Made by a program: the position numbers and the translations under genes
Notes under the pieces: model-generated
What the model was told of the DNA's origin: nothing
Databases searched by the model: none
The model's input: only the letters and a program-made list of their open reading frames with translations
NCBI GenBank assembly: GCA_025399215.1
Contig: MU621284.1
Span: 1 to 32,891, forward strand
Direction: 5' to 3'
DNA: 32,891 nt
Origin: Globomyces pollinis-pini
Lineage: Eukaryota; Chytridiomycota; Chytridiomycetes; Rhizophydiales; Globomycetaceae
Shown: piece after piece, positions 1-10,496 of the stretch
How the letters are laid out: each line of letters begins with the position of its first letter
Position numbering within the stretch: the first letter of the stretch is position 1

Positions 1-900
1 CCTACCGTACTTGAATATATCGAAACTAAATGGATGCCCTACAAGACAAAGTTTCTATCATGTTATGTAGATCAATATCTTCATTTGGGTTCCTCAAGCA
101 CTTCAAGAATAGAAGGAAATCATGATGTACTGAAAACGTACCTTCAAAGTGGGAATCTAGATCTTATCACAGTCTTTGAACGACTTGGAAACATACTTGA
201 CAATCAAAAAGTTGAAGTTCATAAAGCCATTGAAGATCAGAAAATGAAGTTCTTCTTGAATTACAAACTCACTATTTTTGAACAATTGACTTTTAACGTC
301 TCAAAGTTCTGTCTAGATAAACTTTACGAACAATATTGCTTGGCAATGGAAGAGATCCGTAAATCGGAAAACTCTGAATGCTCACAGTTATTCACTAAAA
401 CGTATGGAATTCTTTGCAAACACAAGATTAAGGAATATATTGTCAATTCACGCTCTATTAAAGTTCAAGACATTCATTTTCAATGGCACTTGCATGATTC
501 TTCACCATCAAATCCAATCGAGCCAACGATCTCGAATCTAATTCTTAGTCCTGCCGAAAGAGTCTACGACTTCTGTAGACGTTTGAAAGAGCCACCATCA
601 AACCCAATCGAGCCAACGATCTCAAATCAAACTCTTAGTCCTGCGGACAGAGTCGATGACTTCTATAGACGTTTGAAAGAGCGTACTAATTGCCCAGATA
701 TCTCTATTGGAAATTTCATGCCACCTTTAGAGAATTCCCTGTCGAATCCATACAATGCAATTGAAAATCCACCGCCAACGGTAAAGAAACGTGGACGTCC
801 AGTAGGAGCTAAAAACAAGTCTAAAAGAGTTAAGTCTCAGTTCAAATGCAGCAAATGTAAATTGCCTGGCCATAATGCTCGCACTTGCAATAAAATGTAA
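1..900 (+). CDS. MULE-like transposase, C-terminal part (5' end outside window)
   Basis: The frame is open from base 1 to the TAA at 898-900, so this is the 3' end of a longer gene; the ATG at 34 is probably internal. The start carries the segment typical of the end of a Mutator-like/FAR1-type transposase core (motif SRIEGNHDVLKTYL). A CxH pair (GILCKHKIKEYI) follows, resembling the end of a SWIM zinc finger. The tail has an AT-hook-like stretch (KKRGRPVGAKNK) and a CCHC knuckle (CSKCKLPGHNARTC), both common DNA-binding additions in this family. A 30-residue unit is duplicated in tandem at 505-684. No terminal inverted repeat is visible, so the element could be intact beyond the edge or a remnant. 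It could also be a domesticated FAR1-like regulator. The transposase call is inference from motifs. Confidence 0.65.
   Translation, partial: PTVLEYIETKWMPYKTKFLSCYVDQYLHLGSSSTSRIEGNHDVLKTYLQSGNLDLITVFERLGNILDNQKVEVHKAIEDQKMKFFLNYKLTIFEQLTFNVSKFCLDKLYEQYCLAMEEIRKSENSECSQLFTKTYGILCKHKIKEYIVNSRSIKVQDIHFQWHLHDSSPSNPIEPTISNLILSPAERVYDFCRRLKEPPSNPIEPTISNQTLSPADRVDDFYRRLKERTNCPDISIGNFMPPLENSLSNPYNAIENPPPTVKKRGRPVGAKNKSKRVKSQFKCSKCKLPGHNARTCNKM
505..684 (+). repeat. Internal 90-bp tandem duplication in the transposase frame
   Basis: Two adjacent 90-bp units (505-594 and 595-684) encode near-identical 30-residue segments starting PSNPIEPTISN and ending RRLKE. The unit is a multiple of three, so the frame is kept. 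The copies differ by only a few bases, which suggests a recent duplication in the linker between the catalytic core and the C-terminal DNA-binding tail. Confidence 0.85.
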
Positions 901-1063
901 TCCTATTCATTGAACCAAATTGTTTGATTATCTTCCTTTTTGAATACGCGATTATTTAAAACACTGTAGAGTATATATTGATGAATAGTCGTTATATTGC
1001 GAATCATTTGTTGATCTATCTTGATGTCAATGAATGTATTACAAAAAGTTTTATTTTTACAAA

Positions 1064-2630
1064 ATGCATTGGACATTCCTATTTACGCTTCAATCATCAG
1101 TTTTTGCCAATCATCAACAAGTAGTTGATAACGAGGTTATACCACGAGTAGGGATTATTGGATCTGGAGCAGCCGGATCCTCAGTAGCCTATTTCTTAAA
1201 AAAACAATACCCAAACGTCAATATTGAAATCTTTGAACGATCCAATCGAATTGGTGGTAGAGCTTATGCCATTCCTCTTAATTTAACAACATGTTCACCT
1301 CAATGTGAAAATAAATTCATCAATGTTGAAATGGGAGGTTCTATATTTGCAAAATCCAATCAACATATGATGAATTCTATCATTGAATTTAAATTGGAAT
1401 TAAATCAACCTGAACAAATGGATCAAGAATCTCAATTTGGTATTTGGAATGGTACTCTATGGAATTTTTATGAAAAACAATCAAGGTAATTGATGTTTTT
1501 CATTTTTGAAACTATAGATTAGGAAAATGGTTTAATAGTTTAAAATTGTTATGGAAATATGGATTTTTGAATGGTCCTATTCAAGCAGGAAAGATTTCAA
1601 AAGAAATTGCAACAAAATTTAATCAGATTTATAGTTTTCTTGATGATAGATTAACTTGGACAAATTCAAATGATATGATCAACCATTTAGGACTTGAAGA
1701 TCAAGTAACTCAAACTTGTAAACATTATATGCTATCTAAAGGAATCAATGAACAATTCATTGATGATATGCTTGGTGGTATTACAAGGTAATTTCAATGT
1801 TAATTTAATTTAATTAGAAATATTTATTTAACTGATGTGGATATGATTCATTCATTTGGATGTCAAATTGGAATGTTTGCAAGTGTTGATGAAGTTTATA
1901 GTGTCGTTGGTGGCAATCATAAAGTATTTGAAAATATGTTGAAAGATTCTACTATTTCACTTGATACTACAGTCATTTCAATTACTAAACAACATTCTTC
2001 TTATCTGGTGGAGGTTGAATCTGATGGGTCCAAGAAAAGTATTGAATTTGATCATGTAGTTTTAGCAGCTCCATTGGTAATTGAATTGGAATTAAATTTT
2101 AGACGGATTCAAAAATTGAATTTGTTGGATTTGATTCATCTCAATTTCCTATTCATCCAGTAACGTATGTGAAACTTTATGGTAATTCATTCCATACATT
2201 AATTCCAGTCACGCTTGTTTATGGTCAGTTAGATCCTACGTATTTTGCCTTGAGTAAAGTTTCTGAAATTCCAATGAATATTCTTACACCAAAAGGTGCA
2301 TCTCCATTCAATTGTATGGCAATCAAAGCTAAATTGAACGCGACACACACCTTGGTAAAGTTTTTTTCTACAGCACCATTAACAGATTCGGATTTGGATT
2401 CCATTCATGTATCACGAATTCAAACTTGGACACATTCCTGGGATCTACCTGGTAGTTATCCATTACTCACCCCATTACCTGTAAACGAATGGGAATTGTC
2501 AAACTATTTGGATGGATTGTGGTATGCCAACTCATTTGAACGATGGGTGAGCACAATGGAAACTGAAACAATCGCTGGTAGAAATATTGCAATCAGATTA
2601 GCAGAATCTTTTAGTTCAAAAACCATTTAA
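1064..2630 (+). CDS. PCYOX1: Prenylcysteine oxidase (lysosomal/vacuolar FAD thioether oxidase)
   Basis: Four exons, 1064-1485, 1518-1787, 1818-2076 and 2103-2630, join in frame to give 492 aa, close to the roughly 500 aa of the family. The first 15 residues (MHWTFLFTLQSSVFA) look like a signal peptide, which favours the ATG at 1064 over the in-frame one at 1034. An FAD Rossmann motif (VGIIGSGAAG, residues 29-38) and the follow-up FERSNRIGGRAY are clear. A second FAD-contacting segment near the C-terminus reads METETIAGRNIAIRLAE. The family cleaves farnesyl- or geranylgeranyl-cysteine, released from degraded prenylated proteins, to a prenyl aldehyde, free cysteine and hydrogen peroxide. It differs from generic amine oxidases by the prenylcysteine-lyase-type middle (CSPQCENKFINVEMGGSIF). 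A paralogous flavin oxidase is possible but less likely. Confidence 0.82.
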
Positions 2631-2810
2631 AACTCAAAGTTTTTCAAATAAATGTGATTAATCATTTAGTTTTCACGATACATGAAATTCCAATATCCCG
2701 TTTAATTTTACGCTATTCAAACAATGGACGTGTCTGACGTCACCAAGAGACAAAATATCAATCTTGTTTATAATAATATTTATAACTCTTGCATCAAACA
2801 TTAACTTTCA

Positions 2811-4038
2811 ATGACACCATCAATGTCATTATTAGAAAAACACAATACAAGAAAGAAGACACTGATTGACATCATTACTGATTACACTGCCAACAAAACA
2901 AATCCACATAAATCTAATGGAATAATAGCAAAATTCTCAAAACCAGTATTGGTACCATCAAAATTACTTTTGAATACTGAACCGGAATTTATCTTGAAGA
3001 GATCCATTATCAATGAAGAGAGGAGAAATTTAAATATGGTTGCAAAGAAAGGTTCGTTATTAATTAAACCATTAACAACTGACCCGGTTAAGTCTGTTAC
3101 GGAACGTAGATCTCCTGGTACTGAACCATTTGGAGCATTGATCAAGGGTTCAGTAGTATTACCAGCAATCAATGACTCACAAAAAAACACTGATATAAAC
3201 AATAAATCAAAACCTAGATCCTTTGTGAAACCTAGAAAGAGAAGCTTAAGTATTTCAATTGGGAATGATGCTACTGATAGTCGGACTGAGGATATCTTAC
3301 CATACGTTTCATTACCAGAAGAAGTAGTCAATATGAATGCTACCAAATTTAATTTTGAACAGTATATCCATGATTTGAGTCTAATGAAACGACACGATGC
3401 AAATCCAAACTATATGAAGGAAAAGTCACAGATGCAATATTTGGAAGAACAATACGAAACTCTCATAAAGGTACTATTCTAGCATTCTTAAGGTTTAGAC
3501 AAATCCACATCTTGGACTAACAAGAGATGAATGTTTTTATGCTCTTCAGGTAATGGTCATCAATATATAAAATAATTGATAGGCATTTAGCACATTCGAT
3601 ACAGATAGAAGTGGATCAATTACTGAAGAAGAGCTTTCACAAGCTATTGGTAAGATTGGTATGGATGTTGATGAAAATCAAATCAAGGCAATGATTCGAG
3701 GTGTAGATGCTAATTCAGATGGATGTGTAACAATCGATGAATTCATTAACTTGATGCTTCAACTTCGAAAACGAAAACAATTCCTAAGTAGTAATTCGGA
3801 ACTACATGAAGCATTTTTGTTGTGTGATTTAAACAAGGATGGATTTTTAGATAAATATGATATCTATGCATTGTTTAAAGATGTGGGTGATCATATTACA
3901 ATGGAAATGGCAGCTGAAATGGTGGATTGTGTCAAATCGGATAGTAGTGGTATGATTTTTGTTCATTCATTGTTTCTAGGATGTATCAGTATGTCCGATT
4001 TTATGAGATTGGCCCTTAGTAGATTGACAAGACTTTAA
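2811..4038 (+). CDS. EF-hand calcium-binding protein with long basic N-terminal extension
   Basis: Exons 2811-3470, 3499-3549, 3583-3949 and 3980-4038 give 378 aa. Residues 1-220 are low-complexity, Lys/Ser/Pro-rich and match nothing I recognise. The C-terminal 140 residues form a calmodulin/centrin-like module with four EF-hand loops: 243-254 (DTDRSGSITEEE) and 279-290 (DANSDGCVTIDE) are canonical. Loop 319-330 ends in Asp instead of Glu, and 355-366 begins with Lys, so the last is probably unable to bind calcium. The intron at 3950-3979 is supported because reading through it would split the fourth EF-hand. The gene converges on the G-alpha gene, with stop codons 34 bp apart. It may be a calcium sensor tethered by its basic tail; no specific ortholog is claimed. 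A TATAAT-like stretch lies about 40 bp before the ATG. Confidence 0.75.
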
Positions 4039-4072
4039 CAACTTTGAATTATTCATATATTATTTCTTTTGT

Positions 4073-5466
4073 TCACAGTGGTACACCTAACGTTTCCAGA
4101 TTCTTTTCCAATACGTTTTTACTAAGATTTAAAAATAAATTATTGCTTACATTATACTATCCCCGATAATTTTCATGGAATTACAATCGGTACAGCAAGT
4201 AAATTGTACCATGATGGGTCTTCCCGTCCTATTTAAATCTTTGAACTTTTTCTTGAAAAATTCTAGTCCTTGGGAATTACTACCAGGTTTCCCTATCATA
4301 TGAGTTATATTTTTCCAAGATCAAATTACCTTCATAATCTTGAAATGTGTTTTTGATTGGTATTTTGTTCACCTTTTTTTGAAACAAGTCTGTTTTGTTG
4401 AAAAAAACAACCATTTGTGATTTACTAAGTAAAGAGTGATTGCAAATATCGTCAAACAGTTTTAATGCGTCTTCCATTTGGTTTGTTGTCGAATCTTCAA
4501 TCATCTTTTGATCATATGAAGCAATATTTATAATAAATATGATTGAATTAACATCATCAAAGTATGGAACCCATTGATGACGATGATTTTTCAAACCACT
4601 GACATCGTAGAAGTGAACGTTTGCATCATCTATTACAAACGTAATCTCTATTACACCATTTGTAACCACTCGTAGTAGAAGTAAATCTAGGATATTAAAT
4701 ATGTTTGTAGCAAACCTTCGGCTGTAAGTACACTATCTTTGCTAGCTATCCGATCTATGTTATCAAGAAAACTAAGATTAGATATTGTAATTCAACTACT
4801 GTGTAATTGTGCTTGGAAAACAGTATTCCAACTCTTCATATTTTTGTTGAATTTGAGGTTCATTCCATAGTGATGAGATTAAACGTATAAATCCAGGAGC
4901 AAGATAATCGAAAGGTCCTTCTTCGTTTGAAATAAACCTTATTAGTATATCATAACTAGCTTGTATATCTTGATCACAATGCAATATCAATTGCTCCGCA
5001 GCACCCAATATACCATTGATTGCTAGCCTCTTTGCCATTTGATATTCTTCGTTTGTAAATCCATTTCCATGTATCAATTTTAATTGTTTTAAAAACGTTG
5101 ATTTTCCAGAATCTGCAGTTCCCAAAACCAGAATTTTCGGTTCTTTTGATTTAGTCTCATACAATTTCTTCTCCTTTTGAAGATACTTTTCAATTTTTTT
5201 GGATTCTTGTCGTTGTAAAGTACTAGATCATCAAAATATCCAAACTAAGAGCTTACTAATTGGTTGCTGATGATTTGTCGCCGTTGCTGTATTTACTTTC
5301 AGTTCTAAAATGTTAATTTGGAAATTTTGAAAAGTATTATGAGTAACCGAATATTTTTGATTGGGTTTTACCGTTTCTGATTTTTGTGATGACCACTCAT
5401 CACTTTAATATGCTTATGAACCACTATACTGTCCATAGCATCTATTTCATCTTCATCGTCGTCCAT
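4073..5466 (-). CDS. Divergent heterotrimeric G-protein alpha subunit
   Basis: Seven exons on the minus strand (5466-5372, 5304-5257, 5222-4800, 4771-4716, 4686-4330, 4292-4151, 4121-4073) give 389 aa. All five nucleotide-binding boxes are present but several are altered: P-loop GTADSGKST (82-90, usual GAGESGKST), switch I RVVTNGVIE with Arg213 and Thr216, switch II DVSGL (235-239, usual DVGGQ), NKTD (304-307) and TCCTD (358-362, usual TCATD). The C-terminal helix ends KNLETLGVPL, as in genuine G-alphas that contact receptors. The N-terminus lacks the MGxxxS myristoylation start; it begins MDDDEDEIDAMDS. The catalytic Gln position is Leu239, a change that in classical G-alphas blocks GTP hydrolysis. 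The protein is probably a fast-evolving paralog rather than a pseudogene, since the frame and every splice site hold. Confidence 0.85.
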
Positions 5467-5563
5467 TTTTCGAAAAGAAATATGCACTTCTCCACGGAAC
5501 TAAATTCACGTGTTTTATTTAAATGGATTAGGTGATGGGAAACCAATATTACAATATCTTTAT

Positions 5564-7438
5564 TTAAAATTCGAATTCCTTTCTAAATACAGATATATTT
5601 GGTTGGTCCAAAGCCAAATCCGCCAAATCTCTCCTTTCCATCTAAGGATAAAAACACTAAATAAATACCATGACAAATGTTCTTCGTAACGTATCCCACA
5701 ATGTAGTTGAAACATTTTTCTGTTCATCAGCTGTATCAGGCGTTTGCAATGCCAAAGCACCCAATAGATGCTCTGCTGCTTCACGGTAGCATCCAATGTT
5801 CATGCAACTAACACCAAGGTTATACCGACCACGTACAAAAGATGGTTTGAGCTGTAATGCTCTGTCGTATGCGTCGATCGCTGCTTCGCCTAACTGTTAC
5901 TGTAGCAGATATTACTGTTCCCTGAGTTGGATAGAGTTGCTCCTAATCGATTCCCTATGATTAATGACCATCTATTTTATATTACAAAGCAAATAGTCAT
6001 CAGGTCGCACCGATAGAGCAGCCGTGAAACAATCAACAGTCTTCTCATACTCTTTTGAATTATACAAAAGCAGACCCAACCCAATTTGTAAATTGGCGTC
6101 AACGGTAGTGAGGGGGACTTTTTGAAGTGCTTGTATGAAGAAATCGAGTAATCTTTGTTGAAGATCTTGACCAGGCTGTGCTGGAGGCATGTTTAAATCT
6201 GGATAAGAAGTTCGAAGCCACCTTTCCAGCGATGCAAGTGATTCTCTTTCTTGGCCTTCGTTAATATAACTAACCGCTAATGCCTAGAGATTAAAACACT
6301 TAAAGCTACAATCAATGCGTCTAAATTTTGGGGATTTTCTTGAACGGATCTCTGTAGTGCTGCAATGGCTGGCAACTCCTTTTCATTTTCGGCTACCTTT
6401 AAAACACGACTATCCAATACCTTGAACTGTACCGAGTCTCATCCAGGCTGAATCATTATGCATATCACGCTGAACAGCCGCTTCAAATGCCAAAGCAGCA
6501 TTGGATAAACTACCTGAAAGGATTAGTACATGATCATAAAAAAAAAGATAGTGGATAATGGAGTCAAAATAAAATATAAAATACCTTGAGATTTTAGCAA
6601 CTCCAATCCGGCAGCATATGGATCCGGATGTGTTAAATATGGGTTGGATTTTTCAAATATATATTCTGCACAGGGAGCTAAAACTGGATCAGCTTCTAAT
6701 AATTCCTCATAAGTATCATTATTGAAATTTTCGAAATCATTCATCCAGTTGCTTGTATCACCTTTTGAAGTCTCCCAGATCTCTTTGAACATTTCATTCC
6801 AATCCTGGGTCTCTAAACCTTGATTCTCTTGTTGAAATTTCTGAAATTCATCTTGCCCTTTAAAGTAAATGGTCATATATCTTACAATTTTGATCTTTGA
6901 TTTGAAGCTTTTGAAATTCGGCTTCCCATTGTGCCTACTGTGAGTGTCATCATAGACATACATCAACTTCTTTTCCTTTTCCTTTTCCAATATATGAATT
7001 GAATTCTTCATTCCATGCAGCATTCTGGTTTTTGTGAGTTTGTGAGTTAAATTCGGCCGACCATTGGTGGTGAACTGGTTGCTGACTATGAAATTCAGAT
7101 TCCCAATTTGACTGAAGCTGTTGCGCACCTCTTGTATAAATGGTATCAAATTCATGATCTAATGTGGGAGGAGCGATTCCTTGTTCCTGGTGAAATTCCA
7201 TTGCCCAATTATGATTTTCTAGTGCTGGTCCTTGAGCCAAAAACGAAGACTGGTTTGAAGGGCCTTGCAACTGCTCCATGTTGCTATTCTGGTAATGAAT
7301 TTGATTTCCCAAAAAATCCTGATGGTCTCTATGAATTGATTTTGCATTTTGATGCTGCATTTGAGACTTGACTAAATCAGCTTTAATTCCCATTGCATGC
7401 TGAGCCAATTGTTTGTTCACAGTATTTGAGCAATCCAT
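5564..7438 (-). CDS. PEX5: PEX5, peroxisomal PTS1 import receptor
   Basis: Nine exons (7438-6962, 6934-6886, 6857-6585, 6513-6421, 6392-6310, 6283-5986, 5954-5916, 5889-5669, 5641-5564) join to 536 aa. The product cycles between cytosol and peroxisome membrane, binding C-terminal SKL-type signals. The start MDCSNTV places a cysteine at position 3, the residue normally monoubiquitinated for receptor export. Eight WxxxF/Y-type pentapeptides follow, with Trp at 78, 112, 126, 142, 162, 176, 195 and 213; these dock on Pex14 and Pex13. From about residue 255 the TPR domain runs in the usual order, with family hallmarks such as WMRLGTVQAENEKE, LWNRLGATLSNSGN and PSFVRGRYNLGVSCMNIG. The C-terminus is the short tail ending FRKEFEF. 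An AATAAA-like signal follows the stop. Gene identity is essentially certain; single splice sites are hand-called. Confidence 0.95.
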
Positions 7439-7576
7439 TGAAGGGGAAAATTTACAAATTTGAAGTCAGTTGATAATTGTCATCTGAAACGAACATGAAC
7501 ATAACATGAAGTAGGGAAATGGGAAATATCTAGAAGCAATACCTTCGTTTAAAACTGTTTATTTATTTTTTGGATA

Positions 7577-8518
7577 CTAATTGTCTTCAGTGGATATAGG
7601 TTCCGGTTCAATTATTACTTCTTCTGACACGCTTGGAAATACTTTAAATCCAAAAAACATTAAAATTAGCATCAATTGAAAACTGCCACATATTATAAAT
7701 GATATCCAAGATGTCCAGTTGGTACCTGGTTGTAGTGACAGCGAGAACGCAAAGGCGAATGATCCAGGACTTTGCATGAGTAGTGTTTGGATGCTAAGAG
7801 CTCCAAAGTCTCTCTTTACGGCAGTAAAAACCACTTGAGGAAGATACTGAAAAATACCAGATATCACAGCAATCTAGTCATTAGTCGCGAAAAGTAAACA
7901 TTACCATTCCCAATATACCAGCCCATGTTGACTTTAAATTAGTATTTGGAACAAGACTTTCCAAACAGAGTAATACACTGACTAATGTGAATGTGATTGC
8001 CAAGTAAAAGATCATTGAGAATAGAATATTATTCGCTGTATTCCAAGACACATCAGTATCAACTTCCTTTGGCAGTAATTCTTCTGTTTCTTCATCAGGA
8101 GCAGTATTAACAGGAAAATGCTTATACACCAAGATCACCACGGTTGAAAAACAAATGAATTGTAAAGCAGTTTGAATGATCCCCAACGTATCCTGTAAAC
8201 AATAGCTGATTGGCCAATCGGTCAAACAACATGAAATAGACTGTGATTGTAGGAGAACAACATTACTTATTGTAGAAACAGTCCCAATTAAACTACAATT
8301 CATTATCATTGATGATTCAAAATACCCTAGAAAAAGAAACCAAATGGAAATTCCTTTGCTTGATTTATTTGCATGAATGGCATAGAATTGAGGAACATAT
8401 GAGATCAAGATCCCCAAACAAATTAATACTCCAAAAACAACCTAATCCATCAGCCTTTGCATTATGAAAAAGAAACCTTCCAGGCATTGGGTTCCTGTGG
8501 ACAAATTTTTGGTGTCAT
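7577..8518 (-). CDS. PQ-loop repeat membrane protein (cystinosin/Ypq-like transporter)
   Basis: Exons 8518-8477, 8441-7905 and 7873-7577 give 291 aa. Two PQ-loop signatures, ISYVPQFYAIHANKSSKGIS near the N-terminus and GIFQYLPQVVFTAVKRDFGA in the second half, lie in a protein with about seven hydrophobic spans. This is the architecture of SWEET/cystinosin/Ypq-type carriers of vacuoles and lysosomes. A hydrophilic acidic loop (around DEETEELLPKEVD) separates the two repeats. The C-terminus is acidic (SVSEEVIIEPEPISTEDN). The substrate cannot be told from sequence; basic amino acids or cystine are typical for relatives. It lies 138 bp downstream of PEX5's start, on the same strand but upstream-transcribed, with no sign of shared function. 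Confidence 0.8.
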
Positions 8519-8699
8519 TGTAGATCAAACTTGAATACTTCCTTGAACATGATGTACTAAACGACGCCACATATCTCAACGTGGATTAGTTTAAAGATAC
8601 TTGCAATATAAGCTTTCTCAATAGATATTTGTATGATCCAATAAAATAATTAACTATTCCTATAAAGAAAACCCGTTTCGTTGCTCGCAAGTTTCAGAT

Positions 8700-10247
8700 T
8701 TATTTACTAAAAGCACCATCTACAATCCCTTCAATTGTTTTTAACTGCGCTTCTATTTCTCTTGAGATTTCAGTCGGTTTAATCGTGGTTTGCAAGCACA
8801 TCAAGTTCTCAACTTTGGAATATTGCCATATACCAGGTTCTTTCGCGTAAGCCTCCATTAAGATGTTGCCGTTCTTATCACTATACTTTTGTTGATGTAC
8901 ATTCCCGGTGAACCAAAATGGCTGGCCCATTTCATCAAACTGTAACAATTGCTTTGCACATACTTCGTACTCTGTTGATTTCTCTTCAACCACTCCGAGA
9001 ACACCTGGCAATTGTTCATTAAATGCATATGATTCCTGCATGATCTCCATTCCTAACCAAAAAGTTTCTTTCTCGCGAAGCTAAAAAAGTCAAGTTCGTT
9101 TCAATTACAGTGTTTTTATAAGTTTCTGTTTTGAAGGAACCTGCATTCAAGACACAAGTGGCCAACAATCCAAGAAAATGGTCTTTTTTGTTCAACACTA
9201 CCACTCCTGATCCTTGCTCAAATGCTGACTCCCCGTTAAAAATTCTCAAGCTCTTTGCAAATTTGGATTTGGTAGGTAAGAGCTCTCGAAACCATTTCAG
9301 AGAAGAATCTTTAGGTTTGAAAATTGTCCTGTCTTTAAAGAACAGTGATCCAGTTTTTAAATATTGATTTGTTTCAAATAATGAGTTTGGTGTTTTCAGG
9401 AATGTAACTTCGGCGTCTATTAAAGCTGCATGTTCAAAAGAGGATACTAATAAAGCAAATGGTTTTACACCAGACTTGGCGATTGTCAAAATATTACTGT
9501 CTATAATTTTTGTGATATCAATCGTCTTTACACCACTAATTGATTCTAATCTGTTTCTATTTTTCATCTTCAAATCTTTAACTCCTGTATAAAAAATTTC
9601 GATTGGAAGATTAGATTCATGCATCTCCCTAATTATTTTAATTGTTGCAATAGCAGATTCGACATGCTTATTACCAACACACATAACGATTCCACTTTCA
9701 GAATAACTTTCGCGTAATTGGATGGTATTTTTCCAACTTGGTCTAATCCATGAAAACAGTTGACCATCCAATTTTCTTGCATCACTTTCAATTCGCTCTC
9801 TTAGGTCTTCCGTCAATCTGTTTTTCCACAATGCCTTGTGATATTTACGGAAGGTTCGTAATTGTATGGAAAGACTTGTATAACTGATTGATTCACGATA
9901 AGTTGGTGTTTGATAGAGATATAGTAGATCTAAATCCGACATTTTGAATAACGAGAATGTTTTCTTTGCTAAAATTAAAATGCTGTATACGTACTTTCAG
10001 TATCCAACTTTACTTCATCTTTCAAATGTTCTAATTGTAGTTGGATAATCTGATTAACCGGTTCCGTTTTATCTATAATGTCCTGCATAGTAATGTTCAA
10101 TAACTGATGGTTCTGGAAATCAAAAGACTTCACTTCGTTTTCTGATACTCGTTGTAGAATCATATATCCCGATCCAAAGACCACCATCAAGAATATCAAG
10201 AAAATAGGGCGAGAAAGAATTCTCTTACTCAAATAGGTCAGTTTCAT
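8700..10247 (-). CDS. GT71 alpha-1,3-mannosyltransferase-like protein with altered DXD (copy C)
   Basis: Exons 10247-9995, 9968-9109 and 9080-8700 give 497 aa. It is a type II membrane protein: a short basic cytosolic tail (MKLTYLSKRILSRP), one TM helix (about 14-31), a stem, and an MNN1-family catalytic domain. Family landmarks are GIVMCVGNKHVESA, GVKPFALLVSSFEH, EQGSGVVVLNKKDHF, LLATCVLNAG and the C-terminal ETFWLGMEIMQESY with LLQFDEMGQPFW. Where the two plus-strand paralogs have MMDSDVIFL, this copy reads LIDAEVTFL (residues 269-271, DAE). The metal-binding DXD is thus changed to DXE. The rest of the fold is intact and the three-exon structure matches the paralogs, so it is a divergent member, possibly with reduced or altered catalysis. 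Substrate specificity is unknown. Confidence 0.85.
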
Positions 10248-10496
10248 TTGTTCTAAGTTAGTGAGAGTGGAGAAATGTTTCTCTCATATCCAGTAAACAA
10301 AACAAAAGAGACAAGGAATATATACCGTTTCAAATACCATAATGTACTTAGAACAGGAAGCGTTCTAATTCAGTAATTCCAAGATTGATCAAATCTTGGT
10401 TCAATTTGGTGGATTCCTTAGGAAATTGGTGACGACTTTTATGGTCATTAGTAAAACAAGAATTTGTTCCTAATTCTTTTGTGTCCACAAAATTCA

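Noticed and set aside
4141..4150. Short G-alpha ending at GDSIM
   Set aside because: A GTAAGC donor overlaps this stop; splicing to 4121 gives the expected C-terminal helix ending LETLGVPL.
4280..4329. Apparent early stop in the G-alpha gene after NLILEKYNSYDRETW
   Set aside because: It is read-through into a 37-nt intron (4329-4293). Splicing restores FQDYEG and a normal G-alpha C-terminus, so it is not a pseudogene.
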